A stretch of 64,000 bases of DNA from Ottowia testudinis. GTDB taxonomy: Bacteria > Pseudomonadota > Gammaproteobacteria > Burkholderiales > Burkholderiaceae_C. The notes under the pieces were generated by a model. The model made no database searches, was not told where the DNA came from, and worked only from the letters and a program-made list of their open reading frames with translations. Below, in pieces: positions 1-8,032 of the stretch; the stretch's first letter is position 1; each line of letters opens with the position of its first letter. A program made the translations under genes and the position numbers. The DNA is taken from the NCBI RefSeq assembly GCF_017498525.1, contig NZ_CP071796.1:1364001-1428000 (forward strand), in the 5' to 3' direction.

Positions 1-317
1 CGGCTCATCGCGTAGGCCAGCGGCACGCACACCGCCACGCTGACCAGCATGGTGAGCGCCGCCACGATCAGGCTGGTTTTCAGGCTGCCCCACGCCGAAA
101 GCACGCCATCGTCGTCCGACGCCAGCACCTGCCAGGCGCTTTCATACCAACGCAGCGAGAACGACGCGGGCGGGAAGTCCAGCGTGGTGCCGGCTGAAAA
201 CGACATCACCACGATCATCAGCACCGGCAACGCACTGACCGCCAGGCCCAGCACCGCCACGGCCATCAGCGTGCGGCGCAAGGCGCTGCCGGGGGGGCCG
301 AGCAAAACGGCGCTCAT
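1..317 (-). CDS. ABC transporter permease, PotC-like (3' part outside window)
   Basis: This is the N-terminal ~105 residues of an inner-membrane permease of the spermidine/putrescine-type ABC importer family. The start ATG at 317 overlaps the stop of the preceding permease (ATGA), which indicates translational coupling. A first membrane segment (about residues 15-35, LMAVAVLGLAVSALPVLMIV) is followed by a periplasmic stretch containing SFSLRWYESAW, as in PotC proteins. A second segment (SLIVAALTMLVSVAVCVPLAYAM) then begins the permease core. The gene runs off the left edge. The family is clear; the substrate cannot be told. Confidence 0.85.
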   Translation of the reverse strand, partial: MSAVLLGPPGSALRRTLMAVAVLGLAVSALPVLMIVVMSFSAGTTLDFPPASFSLRWYESAWQVLASDDDGVLSAWGSLKTSLIVAALTMLVSVAVCVPLAYAMS

Positions 318-1171
318 GCCGCCCCCGCCTTGCGCTGCCACAGCTGCACGGCGGCCTGCGCGAGATACAGCGCCGCGAAGGTGATCACGATCAGCACCAC
401 ACCCGCCGCCGCCGCGCCAGCCCAGTCGAACAAGGTGCCCACCATGTCGCGGATGGCGGTGCCCACGGTGCGCACGCGCCGCCCGCCCAGCAGCAGTGGC
501 ACGGCAAAGGCGCTGGCATTGAAGGCAAAGACGATGGATGCGGCGCCCACCAGACCGGGGCGCAGCAGCGGCAAGGTGACGTCAACAAATGAACGCCAAG
601 GCGTGGCGCCCAGGCTGGAGGCGGCTTCGATGAGTTCGCTCTGCACGCCGCGCATGGCTGCCAGGATGGGGAACACGGCCAAGGGCAGCGCGGTCTGCAC
701 CATGCCCATCAGCACCCCGAATTCGTTGAACAGCATCTGCACCGGTTGCTGCGCCAAACCCAGTGCCATCAGGGTGCGGTTGACGATGCCATGGGCGCCC
801 AGCACCATCATCCAGCCATAGGACTGGATCAGCAGGTTCAAGATCATCGGCAGCAGCACCAGGCACATCACCAGCCGCCGCCAAGCCGGTGACGTGACGG
901 CGGCCAGCAGCAAGGCCAGCGGCACCGCCAGCACCACACAGATCACCGTGCTGTAGGCGGCCAGCTTGAAGGTGCGCGCCAGCGTTTCCATGAAAAAGGG
1001 CTGGCTCAGCTCGGCATAGTGCTGCCCCGTCCAGCCTTCAATAGCCTGCGTGTCGGCGGAGAACGAGAACCGTGCCACCAGCACGACCGCCAGCAAAAAC
1101 GGCAGCAGAACGGCCACCGCGGGCAGCGACATGCCGGCCAGGCGCCAGCGCGTGGAAATGTGGGAAAACAT
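314..1171 (-). CDS. ABC transporter permease, PotB-like
   Basis: Inner-membrane permease of a polyamine/iron-type ABC importer, about 285 residues with six predicted membrane segments. The cytoplasmic EAA loop is visible as LIEAASSLGATPWRSF, the docking site for the ATPase. It pairs with the downstream PotC-like permease, whose start overlaps this stop, and with the upstream binding protein at 1260-2357. ATG 1171 is preferred; an in-frame GTG lies at 1180. No ATPase subunit is in the window, so it is probably beyond the left edge. Confidence 0.88.
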   Translation of the reverse strand: MFSHISTRWRLAGMSLPAVAVLLPFLLAVVLVARFSFSADTQAIEGWTGQHYAELSQPFFMETLARTFKLAAYSTVICVVLAVPLALLLAAVTSPAWRRLVMCLVLLPMILNLLIQSYGWMMVLGAHGIVNRTLMALGLAQQPVQMLFNEFGVLMGMVQTALPLAVFPILAAMRGVQSELIEAASSLGATPWRSFVDVTLPLLRPGLVGAASIVFAFNASAFAVPLLLGGRRVRTVGTAIRDMVGTLFDWAGAAAAGVVLIVITFAALYLAQAAVQLWQRKAGAA

Positions 1172-1197
1172 GGCGTGCACAAACGCTGAAACAATGG

Positions 1198-1237
1198 CCC
1201 ATCGGCCCCGCCGCTGAGCGGGGGTTCTTCCGATGGG
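1198..1237 (-). promoter_or_regulatory. Stem-loop between binding-protein and permease genes
   Basis: The outer arms CCCATCGG (1198-1205) and CCGATGGG (1230-1237) pair, and the inner arms CCCCGC and GCGGGG (1206-1211, 1218-1223) extend the stem. It lies in the 80-90 bp between the binding-protein stop and the permease start. Such hairpins often protect the upstream transcript or attenuate the downstream genes, which would give excess binding protein. There is no U-run, so it is not a standard terminator. Confidence 0.5.
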
Positions 1238-1259
1238 TGCGAGCGAGCCGGCCGGTGGC

Positions 1260-2357
1260 TCAGGTCAGCAGCTGCGTGTAGCGCTTGATCCAGTCTTCGC
1301 GCACCTTGGCCAGCAGGGCGCGGTCGTGCACGATGGCGTTGGGGCCAAGCTGCTCGGGCTTGATGATGTGCGGGCTTTTCTTCGCGTAGTCCGACAGCAC
1401 GGCCTTCTGGTTGACCGGGCCATTCAGCACGGCCTCGGCCATCTTGCCTTGCACCACCGGGTCGAGCGTGTGGTTGATGAAGGCCATGGCCAGCTCCAGC
1501 TTGGCGGGGTGCGCCTTGGGCACCACGGTGTACATCAGGTCGGCGAAGAAGCCTTCCTTCAATGCATAGGTGGAGCCGATGCCTGAATTCGGGTCGCGCA
1601 TCTCCTTGGCCAGCAGCGCGGGCGGGTAAACAGCGCCAATGTCGAGCTGGCCGGTGCGGATCAACTCGGCGATTTGCGTCGGGTTTTCGCCAAACGTCAG
1701 CACGCGATCGCGCAACTGCGCCAGCTTCTTCAGGCCGCCTTCCGGCTCCGCCATGCTTCCGCCCACGGTCTTGGCGGCGGCCACGATGGTGTCGAGCGCA
1801 TCGGCCCAGTTGGCCGGAGGCAGGAACAGGCGCTTGGCGTATTTGGGGCTCCACAACTCTTCATACGAGGTGGGCGCCGTCTTCACCGTGCGCGTGTTGT
1901 AGATCATGCCGCCCGTCCACAACAGGTAGCCGATGCCCGTGCCGTCGGGGCTGGTGCGAAAGCGCGGATCCACGTCTTTCAGGTTGGGCAGCTGGTTCAG
2001 ATCGGGCTGCGCCAGCAGGCCGGCCTGCGCCAGCGTGTTCTGACCAACGCCAGCGAGCGTGAGCACGTCGTACTGCGGGCGGTTGCCCGCCGCCTTGAGC
2101 TTGGCGACCATGTCGGAGGTGCCTCCGGTGCGGTCAGCCACCACCTTGGCGCCGGTTTTTTCCTCGAAGGTCTTGGCAATGTGGGTCAACACCTCCTGGC
2201 CGGTCACATCGGACCAGGTGAGCAGGCGCAAGGTCTGCCCCGAAAACTGCTTGCCCTGCGCCAGCGCATGCAAGGCCGGAAAGCCGGCGGCCGCAGCCGC
2301 CCCCATGGCCAGACCAGTGCGCAGCACGCCGCGCCGATTGAAGGCTGTTGTCGTCAT
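1260..2357 (-). CDS. Extracellular solute-binding protein (PotD/spermidine-putrescine type), Tat-exported
   Basis: Periplasmic binding protein of 365 residues for the ABC importer encoded downstream. The N-terminus has a twin-arginine signal (NRRGVLRTGLAMGAAAAAG) ending near ALAQG. The mature part begins with TLRLLTWSDVTGQEV and contains FEEKTGAKVV and VDPRFRTSPDGTGIGYLLW, typical of the PotD/AfuA group of type 2 periplasmic binding proteins. First gene of a minus-strand operon with the two permeases and divergent from the LysR gene at 2502. The ligand could be a polyamine, an iron chelate or an organic compound. Confidence 0.85.
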   Translation of the reverse strand: MTTTAFNRRGVLRTGLAMGAAAAAGFPALHALAQGKQFSGQTLRLLTWSDVTGQEVLTHIAKTFEEKTGAKVVADRTGGTSDMVAKLKAAGNRPQYDVLTLAGVGQNTLAQAGLLAQPDLNQLPNLKDVDPRFRTSPDGTGIGYLLWTGGMIYNTRTVKTAPTSYEELWSPKYAKRLFLPPANWADALDTIVAAAKTVGGSMAEPEGGLKKLAQLRDRVLTFGENPTQIAELIRTGQLDIGAVYPPALLAKEMRDPNSGIGSTYALKEGFFADLMYTVVPKAHPAKLELAMAFINHTLDPVVQGKMAEAVLNGPVNQKAVLSDYAKKSPHIIKPEQLGPNAIVHDRALLAKVREDWIKRYTQLLT

Positions 2358-2501
2358 TGAGAGTCTCCGTTGTGAAATCTACATCTCGCCGCTGGCAGGC
2401 CTGCCGCGTGCGATGGGGTGCAAGCCCATCGTATCGGCGGATGACATTTGCGCTAGAGGCAAAATATTGGCTGTGGTATCAAATAAATTGAAAGCGCGCA
2501 C
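2358..2501. promoter_or_regulatory. Divergent promoter region of LysR gene and importer operon
   Basis: A 144-bp gap between divergently transcribed genes, less GC-rich than its surroundings near 2455-2490 (TGGTATCAAATAAATTG). In this arrangement a LysR protein usually binds the shared region and controls both itself and the divergent operon. A precise operator cannot be assigned by eye. Confidence 0.45.
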
Positions 2502-3419
2502 ATGGCCGACCTTGATCCGTACTTGCTTCGCGCCTTCATGGCCGTGGCCGAACTGGGGACGGTCAGCGCCGCCGCGCAAACGCTGCACCGCACGCAAGCC
2601 GCGGTCAGCATGCAGATCCAAAGGCTGGAAGCGCTGACCGGCAGCACCTTGTTCGAACGCACGCCGCGTGGCCTGCGGCTGACCGCCCAAGGCCTGATTC
2701 TTTGGCCCTGCGCCCGCGACATTTTGTGTGCCAACGCGCTGGCCTTGCAACGCATGCGCGATCAGCACGTGCAGGGCCGCGTTCGGCTCGCGGTGGTGGA
2801 GGACATCGCGGCGGCGCGCCTGCACCATTTGCTGCGCCATTTTCATGACCACACCCCCAATGTGCAGTTGGACCTGATCGTGGCGGGCAACCGCGCGCTG
2901 GGCGCGCAGTTCGATGACGATCGCATCGATTTGATGGTGTGCGACGCTGGCGCCGTGCGCGCCGAGCCCTTGGCCTCTTGGCAGGAAGAACTGGTGTGGG
3001 CGGTGCGCAGCGATCTGTGGCCCAAGATGCGCGATGAGTGGCCGGTGGTGATGTTTGCCGAAGGCTGCCCCTGGCGCCTGGATGTCGTCAAGCATCTCTC
3101 GCACAGCAAGCACGCATGGAAGACGGTGTGTGAAGCTTCCACGCTGGTGGCCATGTCCACCGCATTGCAGGTCGGCATCGGCATGGGCCCCATGATGCGC
3201 GGCACCGTGCCGCCGGACTGCCGCGAGGTCGGCGTTGCCGAGGGCGCGCCAGCGCCGGTGGTGTTGCACGTGGCGTTGTTCGCGCGCGCGGCGGCGTCGC
3301 CGCAGGCGCGTTACCTGGCCGACTTTCTGCTCAAGAGCCTGCCCAATCAACGGGGCGTGCCGAGCGCCGAGGCGCCGCCGCGCGCCCGGCCAGCGCGCCG
3401 GCGCGCGGCTGCGGTGTGA
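2502..3419 (+). CDS. LysR-family transcriptional regulator
   Basis: LysR-type DNA-binding regulator of 305 residues. The N-terminal winged helix (residues 5-65) has the family pattern LRAFMAVAELGTVSAAAQTL, then TQAAVSMQIQRLEALTG and LFERTPRGLRLTAQG. The rest is the effector-binding domain. It is divergent from the solute-binding protein gene, so the importer operon is its likely target and the transported compound a possible inducer. The Arg/Pro-rich tail after about residue 280 has no family counterpart. Start ATG 2502 is the only good one. Confidence 0.9.
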   Translation: MADLDPYLLRAFMAVAELGTVSAAAQTLHRTQAAVSMQIQRLEALTGSTLFERTPRGLRLTAQGLILWPCARDILCANALALQRMRDQHVQGRVRLAVVEDIAAARLHHLLRHFHDHTPNVQLDLIVAGNRALGAQFDDDRIDLMVCDAGAVRAEPLASWQEELVWAVRSDLWPKMRDEWPVVMFAEGCPWRLDVVKHLSHSKHAWKTVCEASTLVAMSTALQVGIGMGPMMRGTVPPDCREVGVAEGAPAPVVLHVALFARAAASPQARYLADFLLKSLPNQRGVPSAEAPPRARPARRRAAAV

Positions 3420-3543
3420 GCGGCGCGCACAGGCTTCGCCGAGGCCACGGCTGGCACCGGATGATGACGGCCCGGTCCGCGAGGTCATGGCGGATGGCGT
3501 CGCGAAGTTCACCGCAGCGTCCTGATCATTTGGCTTGATGATG

Positions 3544-3600
3544 AAAAATGGCGTTTGCGCTTTCCAATCAAGCGCAAGCAGCTATAAAAATTATAGTTTT
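3544..3600 (-). repeat. Interspersed hairpin repeat, copy 1
   Basis: Read on the minus strand this is ATAGCTGCTTGCGCTTGAT followed by TGGAAAGCGCAAACGCCATTTT. TTGCGCTT (3555-3562) and AAGCGCAA (3570-3577) form a perfect 8-bp stem. It matches the other copies listed here (10787, 13221, 49641, 52721) in order: AGCTGCT, hairpin arm, short loop, second arm, GCC, T-rich tail. It lies downstream of the LysR gene. The 3420-3652 gap holds nothing else I recognise. Confidence 0.7.
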
Positions 3601-3652
3601 CCGGAAACCCAAGCGTTGCCGGAATGCGGTGCGGCATGGCCGCCGAGGGATG

Positions 3653-4916
3653 TCATCGCGCTTGCTCGAGGTGGCGCGCCAGTGCCTCGTGGCCGGCTTG
3701 ACGTGCGTGGTCTATGGCGCTGGCGCCCTGGCGGTCGGGGCGGCGCGGGTCGGCGCCAGCGGCCAGCAGCAGGCGTGCCATGCCGACGTCGCCGCGGCGC
3801 GCGGCCCGCACCAGGGCGGTCCGGCCACCGCCGTCGGCCCCGTTCACGGGCCCGCCCTGTTCGCGGGCACCTTGCGCGGCCTCCGCCCCTCCTTCCCAGG
3901 CGGCGGCCAGCCAGGCCTGCGCGGGTTGGAGCGCACCCGGGGCCGGCGTGGGGCGCGCGCGCGGCGCGGCCGCTGCCGGCGGGCCCGGTGGGTGGCGGCG
4001 TGCCAGCCGTCTCGGGGGCGGGGGGCGCGGCTGCCACACCCGGCCGCTCGCCGGGAAAGGCGCGCGGCTGCGGGGCGTGATCGTTCTCGTGACGCGCGGG
4101 CGGCGCGGCGAATTCGCCGCCTGGCGCGGGGCGTGGGCGCTGGCCGGGCGGCCGTGCGTCGGCGGCCATCGGCGGCCAGGGTGCGGAAGATGGGGAGGGG
4201 GCCGCGTCGGCCGCGATGCGCCCGAGCGATGGATCCGGACGGGCATCCGGCGCGGCATGGCGTGCCTCGGTGGCGGCCTGGGGTTTGGCGGCCAGGCGCT
4301 CGCTGGCCCGCGCCCGCGTGCGTTCGGCGGCAGACGGCTTTTGGGACTGCGCGGGCGCCATGCTGGTCACCGGAGGTGGCGGCACCGGCAGCACCGGCGC
4401 TGGCGACGGGGCTGATGCTGGCGCGGGTGTTGGTGCCGATGCGGGTTGCGGTGCGGCCGACGGCCCGGCCGCTGAGGCGTTGAGCGGCGCCGATTCAGCC
4501 CGCGGCGCGGCGGCGCGGCCCAGCGCCACCGCCTGATCTTCAACCGGTGCGCGGCCGAACTGCAGCGCCAGCAGGCTGGCCAAACCCAGCATGGCGACGC
4601 TGGCCACGGCCGGCACCCACCAACGCCGGTCGTTGGCGGCTTGGGCAGGGGCCGGCGTCGGCAGCGGCGACGTACGGTCAAAACCAGCTCTGGCGCTTAT
4701 TGGGCGCGCTCGAGCAGCTTCACTTTTTGTAGCTAAACCGGCGCCGTCCGCGGCCCTGTCGGTGTACCTCCAGGCCAGCACCTCGGCCTGGGCGAGCACG
4801 GCGGCACGCAGCTCTGGGTCCGGCGCGGCGTCGTCCAGCGCGGCGGCCTCGAGGTAGCGCGCGACCAATTCGTCCTCGGTGGCCCGAGGCAGATGGCCGG
4901 GTGGCTGCGTGCTCAT
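3653..4916 (-). CDS. Membrane protein with ankyrin repeats, probable anti-sigma partner (apparent frameshift)
   Basis: The start at 4916 (MSTQPPGHLPRATEDELV) opens a short cytoplasmic helical region. A transmembrane segment (RWWVPAVASVAMLGLASLLA, about residues 85-105) and a long Pro/Ala-rich linker follow. In this frame the C-terminus becomes Arg-rich nonsense. A different frame ends at 3653 with a convincing ankyrin pair (GRTALVRAARRGDVGMARLL, then GADPRR). The frames must switch near 3950-4010, in a run of GC-rich repeats. It lies just downstream of an ECF sigma gene, so an anti-sigma role is likely but inferred. A sequencing error or a real mutation could explain the shift. Confidence 0.6.
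4677..4736 (-). repeat. Interspersed hairpin repeat, copy inside coding sequence
   Basis: On the minus strand it reads AAGCTGCTCGAGCGCGCCCA then ATAAGCGCCAGAGCTGGTTTT, matching the layout of the other copies. It lies in the reading frame of the membrane/ankyrin protein and encodes roughly KSEAARARPISARAGFD, just before the transmembrane segment. The match is less tidy than the intergenic copies. Confidence 0.5.
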
Positions 4917-5040
4917 GGCGCTGCTCCTGCGTGGCCAGCGGGTGGCCACGTCAGCGCGGCGATGGCGGCGGGGCAGCCCGCGCCCGTGTGCCGCGGCACG
5001 GGGCGGCCGCGGCCGCCGGCTTGGCCCGGTGGGCGGTTTC

Positions 5041-5640
5041 TCATAGGCACTCCAGCGCGCGGCGCAGCGCCGTGCGGGCGTAGCGCAGCCGGCTCTTGGC
5101 GGTTTCAAAGCCGACGCCGGTGGCGGCGGCGATCTCGCCCACGCTCATCTCGGCCTCGGCCTGCAGTAAAAAGGCTTCGCGCTGCTCCGGCGGCAGAGCG
5201 GCCAGCGCGGCCAGCAATTGCTTGGCCTGCTGGCGCGTTTCGATGCGGCGCAGCGGCCCAAAGCCAGACGGCGCGGCCAGCGTGCCGGCCAGGGTTTCGT
5301 CTTGCGCGCCGAGCGGCGCGTCCAGGCTGGCGCTCGGGCGGTGAGCGCGCAGGTGATCGATGACGCGGTGGCGCGCCAGCGTGAACAGCCAAGTGGTGAA
5401 GCGCGCTGGCGGCAGATCGGGCGCCGAGGCGCGCGGGGCATAGCGCGGGGCCTGGCGCGCCACGCTGAACCACACCTCCTGCGCCAAGTCGTCGGCCGTG
5501 GCGGCATCGCCGGTGCTGCGCAAGATATAGCGCCACAGCCTTTTCGAATGCCGGTCATACAGCGCTTCGAACGCCGCCGCCTGACCCGTGGCGTAGGCGC
5601 GCATGAGCTGCTCGTCGGCGGTGGCGGCCAGCGGGGACAT
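5041..5640 (-). CDS. RNA polymerase sigma factor, ECF (sigma-70 family)
   Basis: ECF sigma factor of 199 residues. Region 2 (residues 10-75) shows FEALYDRHSKRLWRYI, then DDLAQEVWFSVARQ and FTTWLFTLARHRVIDHLRAH. Region 4 (about 135-195) shows LAALPPEQREAFLLQAEAEM and the helix-turn-helix SVGEIAAATGVGFETAKSRL. It precedes the membrane ankyrin protein by 124 bp on the same strand, a sigma/anti-sigma arrangement. The secreted protein gene at 5823-6641 lies upstream and may be co-regulated. Start ATG 5640; no strong ribosome site seen. Confidence 0.9.
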   Translation of the reverse strand: MSPLAATADEQLMRAYATGQAAAFEALYDRHSKRLWRYILRSTGDAATADDLAQEVWFSVARQAPRYAPRASAPDLPPARFTTWLFTLARHRVIDHLRAHRPSASLDAPLGAQDETLAGTLAAPSGFGPLRRIETRQQAKQLLAALAALPPEQREAFLLQAEAEMSVGEIAAATGVGFETAKSRLRYARTALRRALECL

Positions 5641-5822
5641 GGGCACGATTATGTGGGCGCATGGCGGGCGTGGGCGCCCTGGGTGCGCGTGCGCCGGGCG
5701 CCTTTGATGCGGCGCGGGCGCGCCAGGGATCGGCGCGAGCGGCCTTGGCCATGCAGGGGCGCGCCATGTTTCGCGGCCATTCATGGCGGCCAAGACTTGA
5801 TCCGACGGCGCGTGGCCAGGCG

Positions 5823-6641
5823 TTAGCGCCACGCGGGCGGATCGGGCACATAGCGGGTCGACTCCGGAAACGGCCGCGGCTGCGGTGTTGGCGGCTGAAC
5901 CGGGCTGGCGATGATGCCGGCGGCGATCAGGTTCGCGCGGCTGTCGTAGCGGATGGTGATGACCTCGTCCGGCCGGCTGCCGCGCCGCTCGAAGGTGGTG
6001 TGGGTGACGTAAGAGGTCTCGCGTTCGCCATGACCGGTGCCCAGGCGTGCATCGGGCGCGGGCGCGCGGGCGCTGGCGTCGGCCTGCGGGCTGGCGGGTG
6101 CGGCGGCGGCCGACGCGGCCGATTCGGCGCTGAAGCGGCCGTTTGGTGGCGCCGGCGCCACCGATGCTCGGGGCGGTGGCGGTACATAGCGCTCGCGGAA
6201 CACGGCAACGCCGATCACGCCGACGTCGTCGGGTCGCCCGGTGCGCGCGGCGTAAGAGTCGGGCAGCGCGGTGAAGTGAAACGCGGCCACCTCGTCGTCG
6301 CTCTTGCGCCAGCCGGTGATCTGCGCGCTCTGGCCACGCGAGAGCACGTAGCCGGTCTGCTGCCACGACGCGGTGTCGCCGCTGATGACGTTGACGCCAT
6401 CGACCGCCATGACTCCCAGCACGCGGCCGGGCGCGGCGTTGCGCACCTGGATGGCGTAGCGCGCGCCGGGGCGCCCGGCCACCCACCACTCGCCACGGTG
6501 CTGGTACACCGGCAGCGTGGCGCTGCTGTCGCGGTCGATGATTTGAACGTCCACCAAGCGGCCGACGGCGTGCGCGGGCGCGGCCAGCGTGGCGGCGGCC
6601 AGGGCCAGCGCGGACAACAGAAGCGAGCGGGGCGATGTCAT
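5823..6641 (-). CDS. Secreted protein of unknown function
   Basis: Unrecognised protein of 272 residues. It starts at ATG 6641, chosen for a GGAG seven bases upstream. The N-terminus is a Sec signal peptide (SLLLSALALAAATLAAPAHA). The mature N-terminal ~130 residues look like a folded beta-rich domain (GRLVDVQIIDRDSSATLPVY, GEWWVAGRPGARYAIQVRN, VIGVAVFRERY). An Ala/Pro linker and a short C-terminal domain (ITIRYDSRANLIAAGIIASP) follow. It lies just upstream of the ECF sigma gene on the same strand, so it may act in the same envelope-stress circuit. That is inference. Confidence 0.7.
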   Translation of the reverse strand: MTSPRSLLLSALALAAATLAAPAHAVGRLVDVQIIDRDSSATLPVYQHRGEWWVAGRPGARYAIQVRNAAPGRVLGVMAVDGVNVISGDTASWQQTGYVLSRGQSAQITGWRKSDDEVAAFHFTALPDSYAARTGRPDDVGVIGVAVFRERYVPPPPRASVAPAPPNGRFSAESAASAAAAPASPQADASARAPAPDARLGTGHGERETSYVTHTTFERRGSRPDEVITIRYDSRANLIAAGIIASPVQPPTPQPRPFPESTRYVPDPPAWR

Positions 6642-6777
6642 GCGGATCTCCATTAAATGAACAGGTACGCGGCATGAAACGGACGCGCCCGCCCGATGGG
6701 GTTGCCGCGGGCGCGTCAAGTTGTGTCGGCTGGTAACGCGCTACGCTTGACGTTTTGTTGCTGAACACGCGTTGGTC

Positions 6778-7185
6778 ATGAATACACCTGCCGACATCCC
6801 CATGCTGACCGCGCCCGAGCTGTACACCGGCGACGACGGCCGCGCCCGCTTTCGCGATCGGCCCCTGCCGCTGGCCGAGGGCACGCCGATGGCGCGCCTA
6901 TCGGCGCTGGCGCCCTCGGGCGGTTGGCAAATGCGCCGCAGCCCTGTCGGCTTTGCCAGCACGGTGCACTGCACCACCACGCCGCAATGGCTGGTGGTCT
7001 TGCAAGGGCAGATGGAAATTGGCCTGCCGCACGACGGCAGCACGCGCGTGTTCGGGCCGGGTGAGTTTTTCTATTCCAACGACACGTTGCCAGCCGGCGC
7101 TGTGTTTGATCCGCGGGTGCATGGCCACTCCAGCCGGCTGCTGGGCGATCAGCCGCTGGTCACGTTGTTCGTGCGTGGCGGATGA
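6778..7185 (+). CDS. Cupin-domain protein
   Basis: Small protein of 135 residues with a single cupin barrel. The C-terminal half has TPQWLVVLQGQMEIGLPHDG, VFGPGEFFYSNDTLP and VHGHSSRLLGDQPLVTLFV, the spacing of cupin motifs 1 and 2. The first motif lacks the usual HxH pair (HCTTTPQW), so metal binding may differ. ATG 6778 is used rather than the TTG two codons upstream. Divergent from the secreted-protein gene; no functional context. Confidence 0.75.
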   Translation: MNTPADIPMLTAPELYTGDDGRARFRDRPLPLAEGTPMARLSALAPSGGWQMRRSPVGFASTVHCTTTPQWLVVLQGQMEIGLPHDGSTRVFGPGEFFYSNDTLPAGAVFDPRVHGHSSRLLGDQPLVTLFVRGG

Positions 7186-7287
7186 CGCAACACTGTTCGC
7201 GCGCCAGTCCGGCGGCTCGGGCGCCGTCTGCACGAGCGCACGCGCGTTGGCATGGCGCCGCCGCGAGCGTGCCATCAACTGCAAATT

Positions 7288-7335
7288 GGATAGCTGCTCG
7301 CGCACGTCTGGCGCGGACAAAAGCCTAAAACAGAT
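7288..7335 (+). repeat. Interspersed hairpin repeat, degenerate copy
   Basis: GATAGCTGCTCGCGC, a 7-base loop, then GCGCGGACAAAAGCC. It retains the AGCTGCT box and a short arm pair but has a shortened stem. It lies between the convergent cupin and oxidoreductase genes. Confidence 0.45.
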
Positions 7336-7348
7336 GGGTAAGCGGTGA

Positions 7349-8032
7349 TCAGCGGCGCTGTAGCGCGCCCGACAGCAGCACCTGTACGCCGGGGCCTTGC
7401 GCGCGCGTGGCGTCGATCAGGCCGAGCGCCACGTCGCGTGCGGCGATGGCGCGCAGGTTGGCGGGCGTAACGGGGCGCAGCACGCGCATGGCCGCCTGTA
7501 GCCAGCGTTCGCCCGCGCGCGGTGGCTGTTGCAGCGTGGAACGGTCGCCCTCCAGCAAGGAAGGGCGCGCGAATACGGTGGCCGTGATCCCCACTGCGCG
7601 CACCGCTTGCTCCATTTCGCCCTTGACGCGGTTGTAGAACACGCGCGATGCCGGGTCGGCGCCCATGGCGCTGACGATACCCAGCCGGCTGGCGCCAGCG
7701 GCGTGGGCAGCCCGAGCGGTGTTCACCACCGCATCGAAGTCGACGGCGCGAAACGCAGCCTGGCTGCCCGCCTGCTTGATGGTGGTGCCGAGCGCCACGT
7801 AAGCCTCGTCCACCGGCGGCAAAACCGGCAGCGCCGCGAAGTCGACCACGTGGTGGGTCAGCTTGGGATGCAGGGCGCCCAACGGCCGGCGGCCGAGGCT
7901 GTTCACCACGGCCACCCGCGGATCGGCCAGCAAAGCCTGCAGCAGCTCGCGCCCGATCAGGCCCGTGGCGCCGGCCAGCAGCACGCGGTGTGCGGCGGAC
8001 GAGATCGCGCGCGATGGCCCATCAGCGGCCAT
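7349..8032 (-). CDS. NAD(P)H-binding protein / atypical short-chain dehydrogenase
   Basis: Soluble protein of 227 residues with an N-terminal Rossmann fold: [19 protein letters not shown] carries the GxxGxxG nucleotide loop. Later segments [40 protein letters not shown] (Ser and Tyr in the SDR active-site region) and [12 protein letters not shown] match the NmrA/HTATIP2-like group. The substrate is unknown. ATG 8032 overlaps the stop of rhlE by 11 bp, so the two are probably co-transcribed. An in-frame extension further upstream is Ala/Val-rich shadow coding and was not used. Confidence 0.8.
   Translation of the reverse strand: MAADGPSRAISSAAHRVLLAGATGLIGRELLQALLADPRVAVVNSLGRRPLGALHPKLTHHVVDFAALPVLPPVDEAYVALGTTIKQAGSQAAFRAVDFDAVVNTARAAHAAGASRLGIVSAMGADPASRVFYNRVKGEMEQAVRAVGITATVFARPSLLEGDRSTLQQPPRAGERWLQAAMRVLRPVTPANLRAIAARDVALGLIDATRAQGPGVQVLLSGALQRR

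Noticed and set aside
1230-1250. Possible further REP-like copy (GATGGGTGCGAGC)
   Set aside because: Only a 12-base partial match to the 51219 25-mer, without its palindrome.
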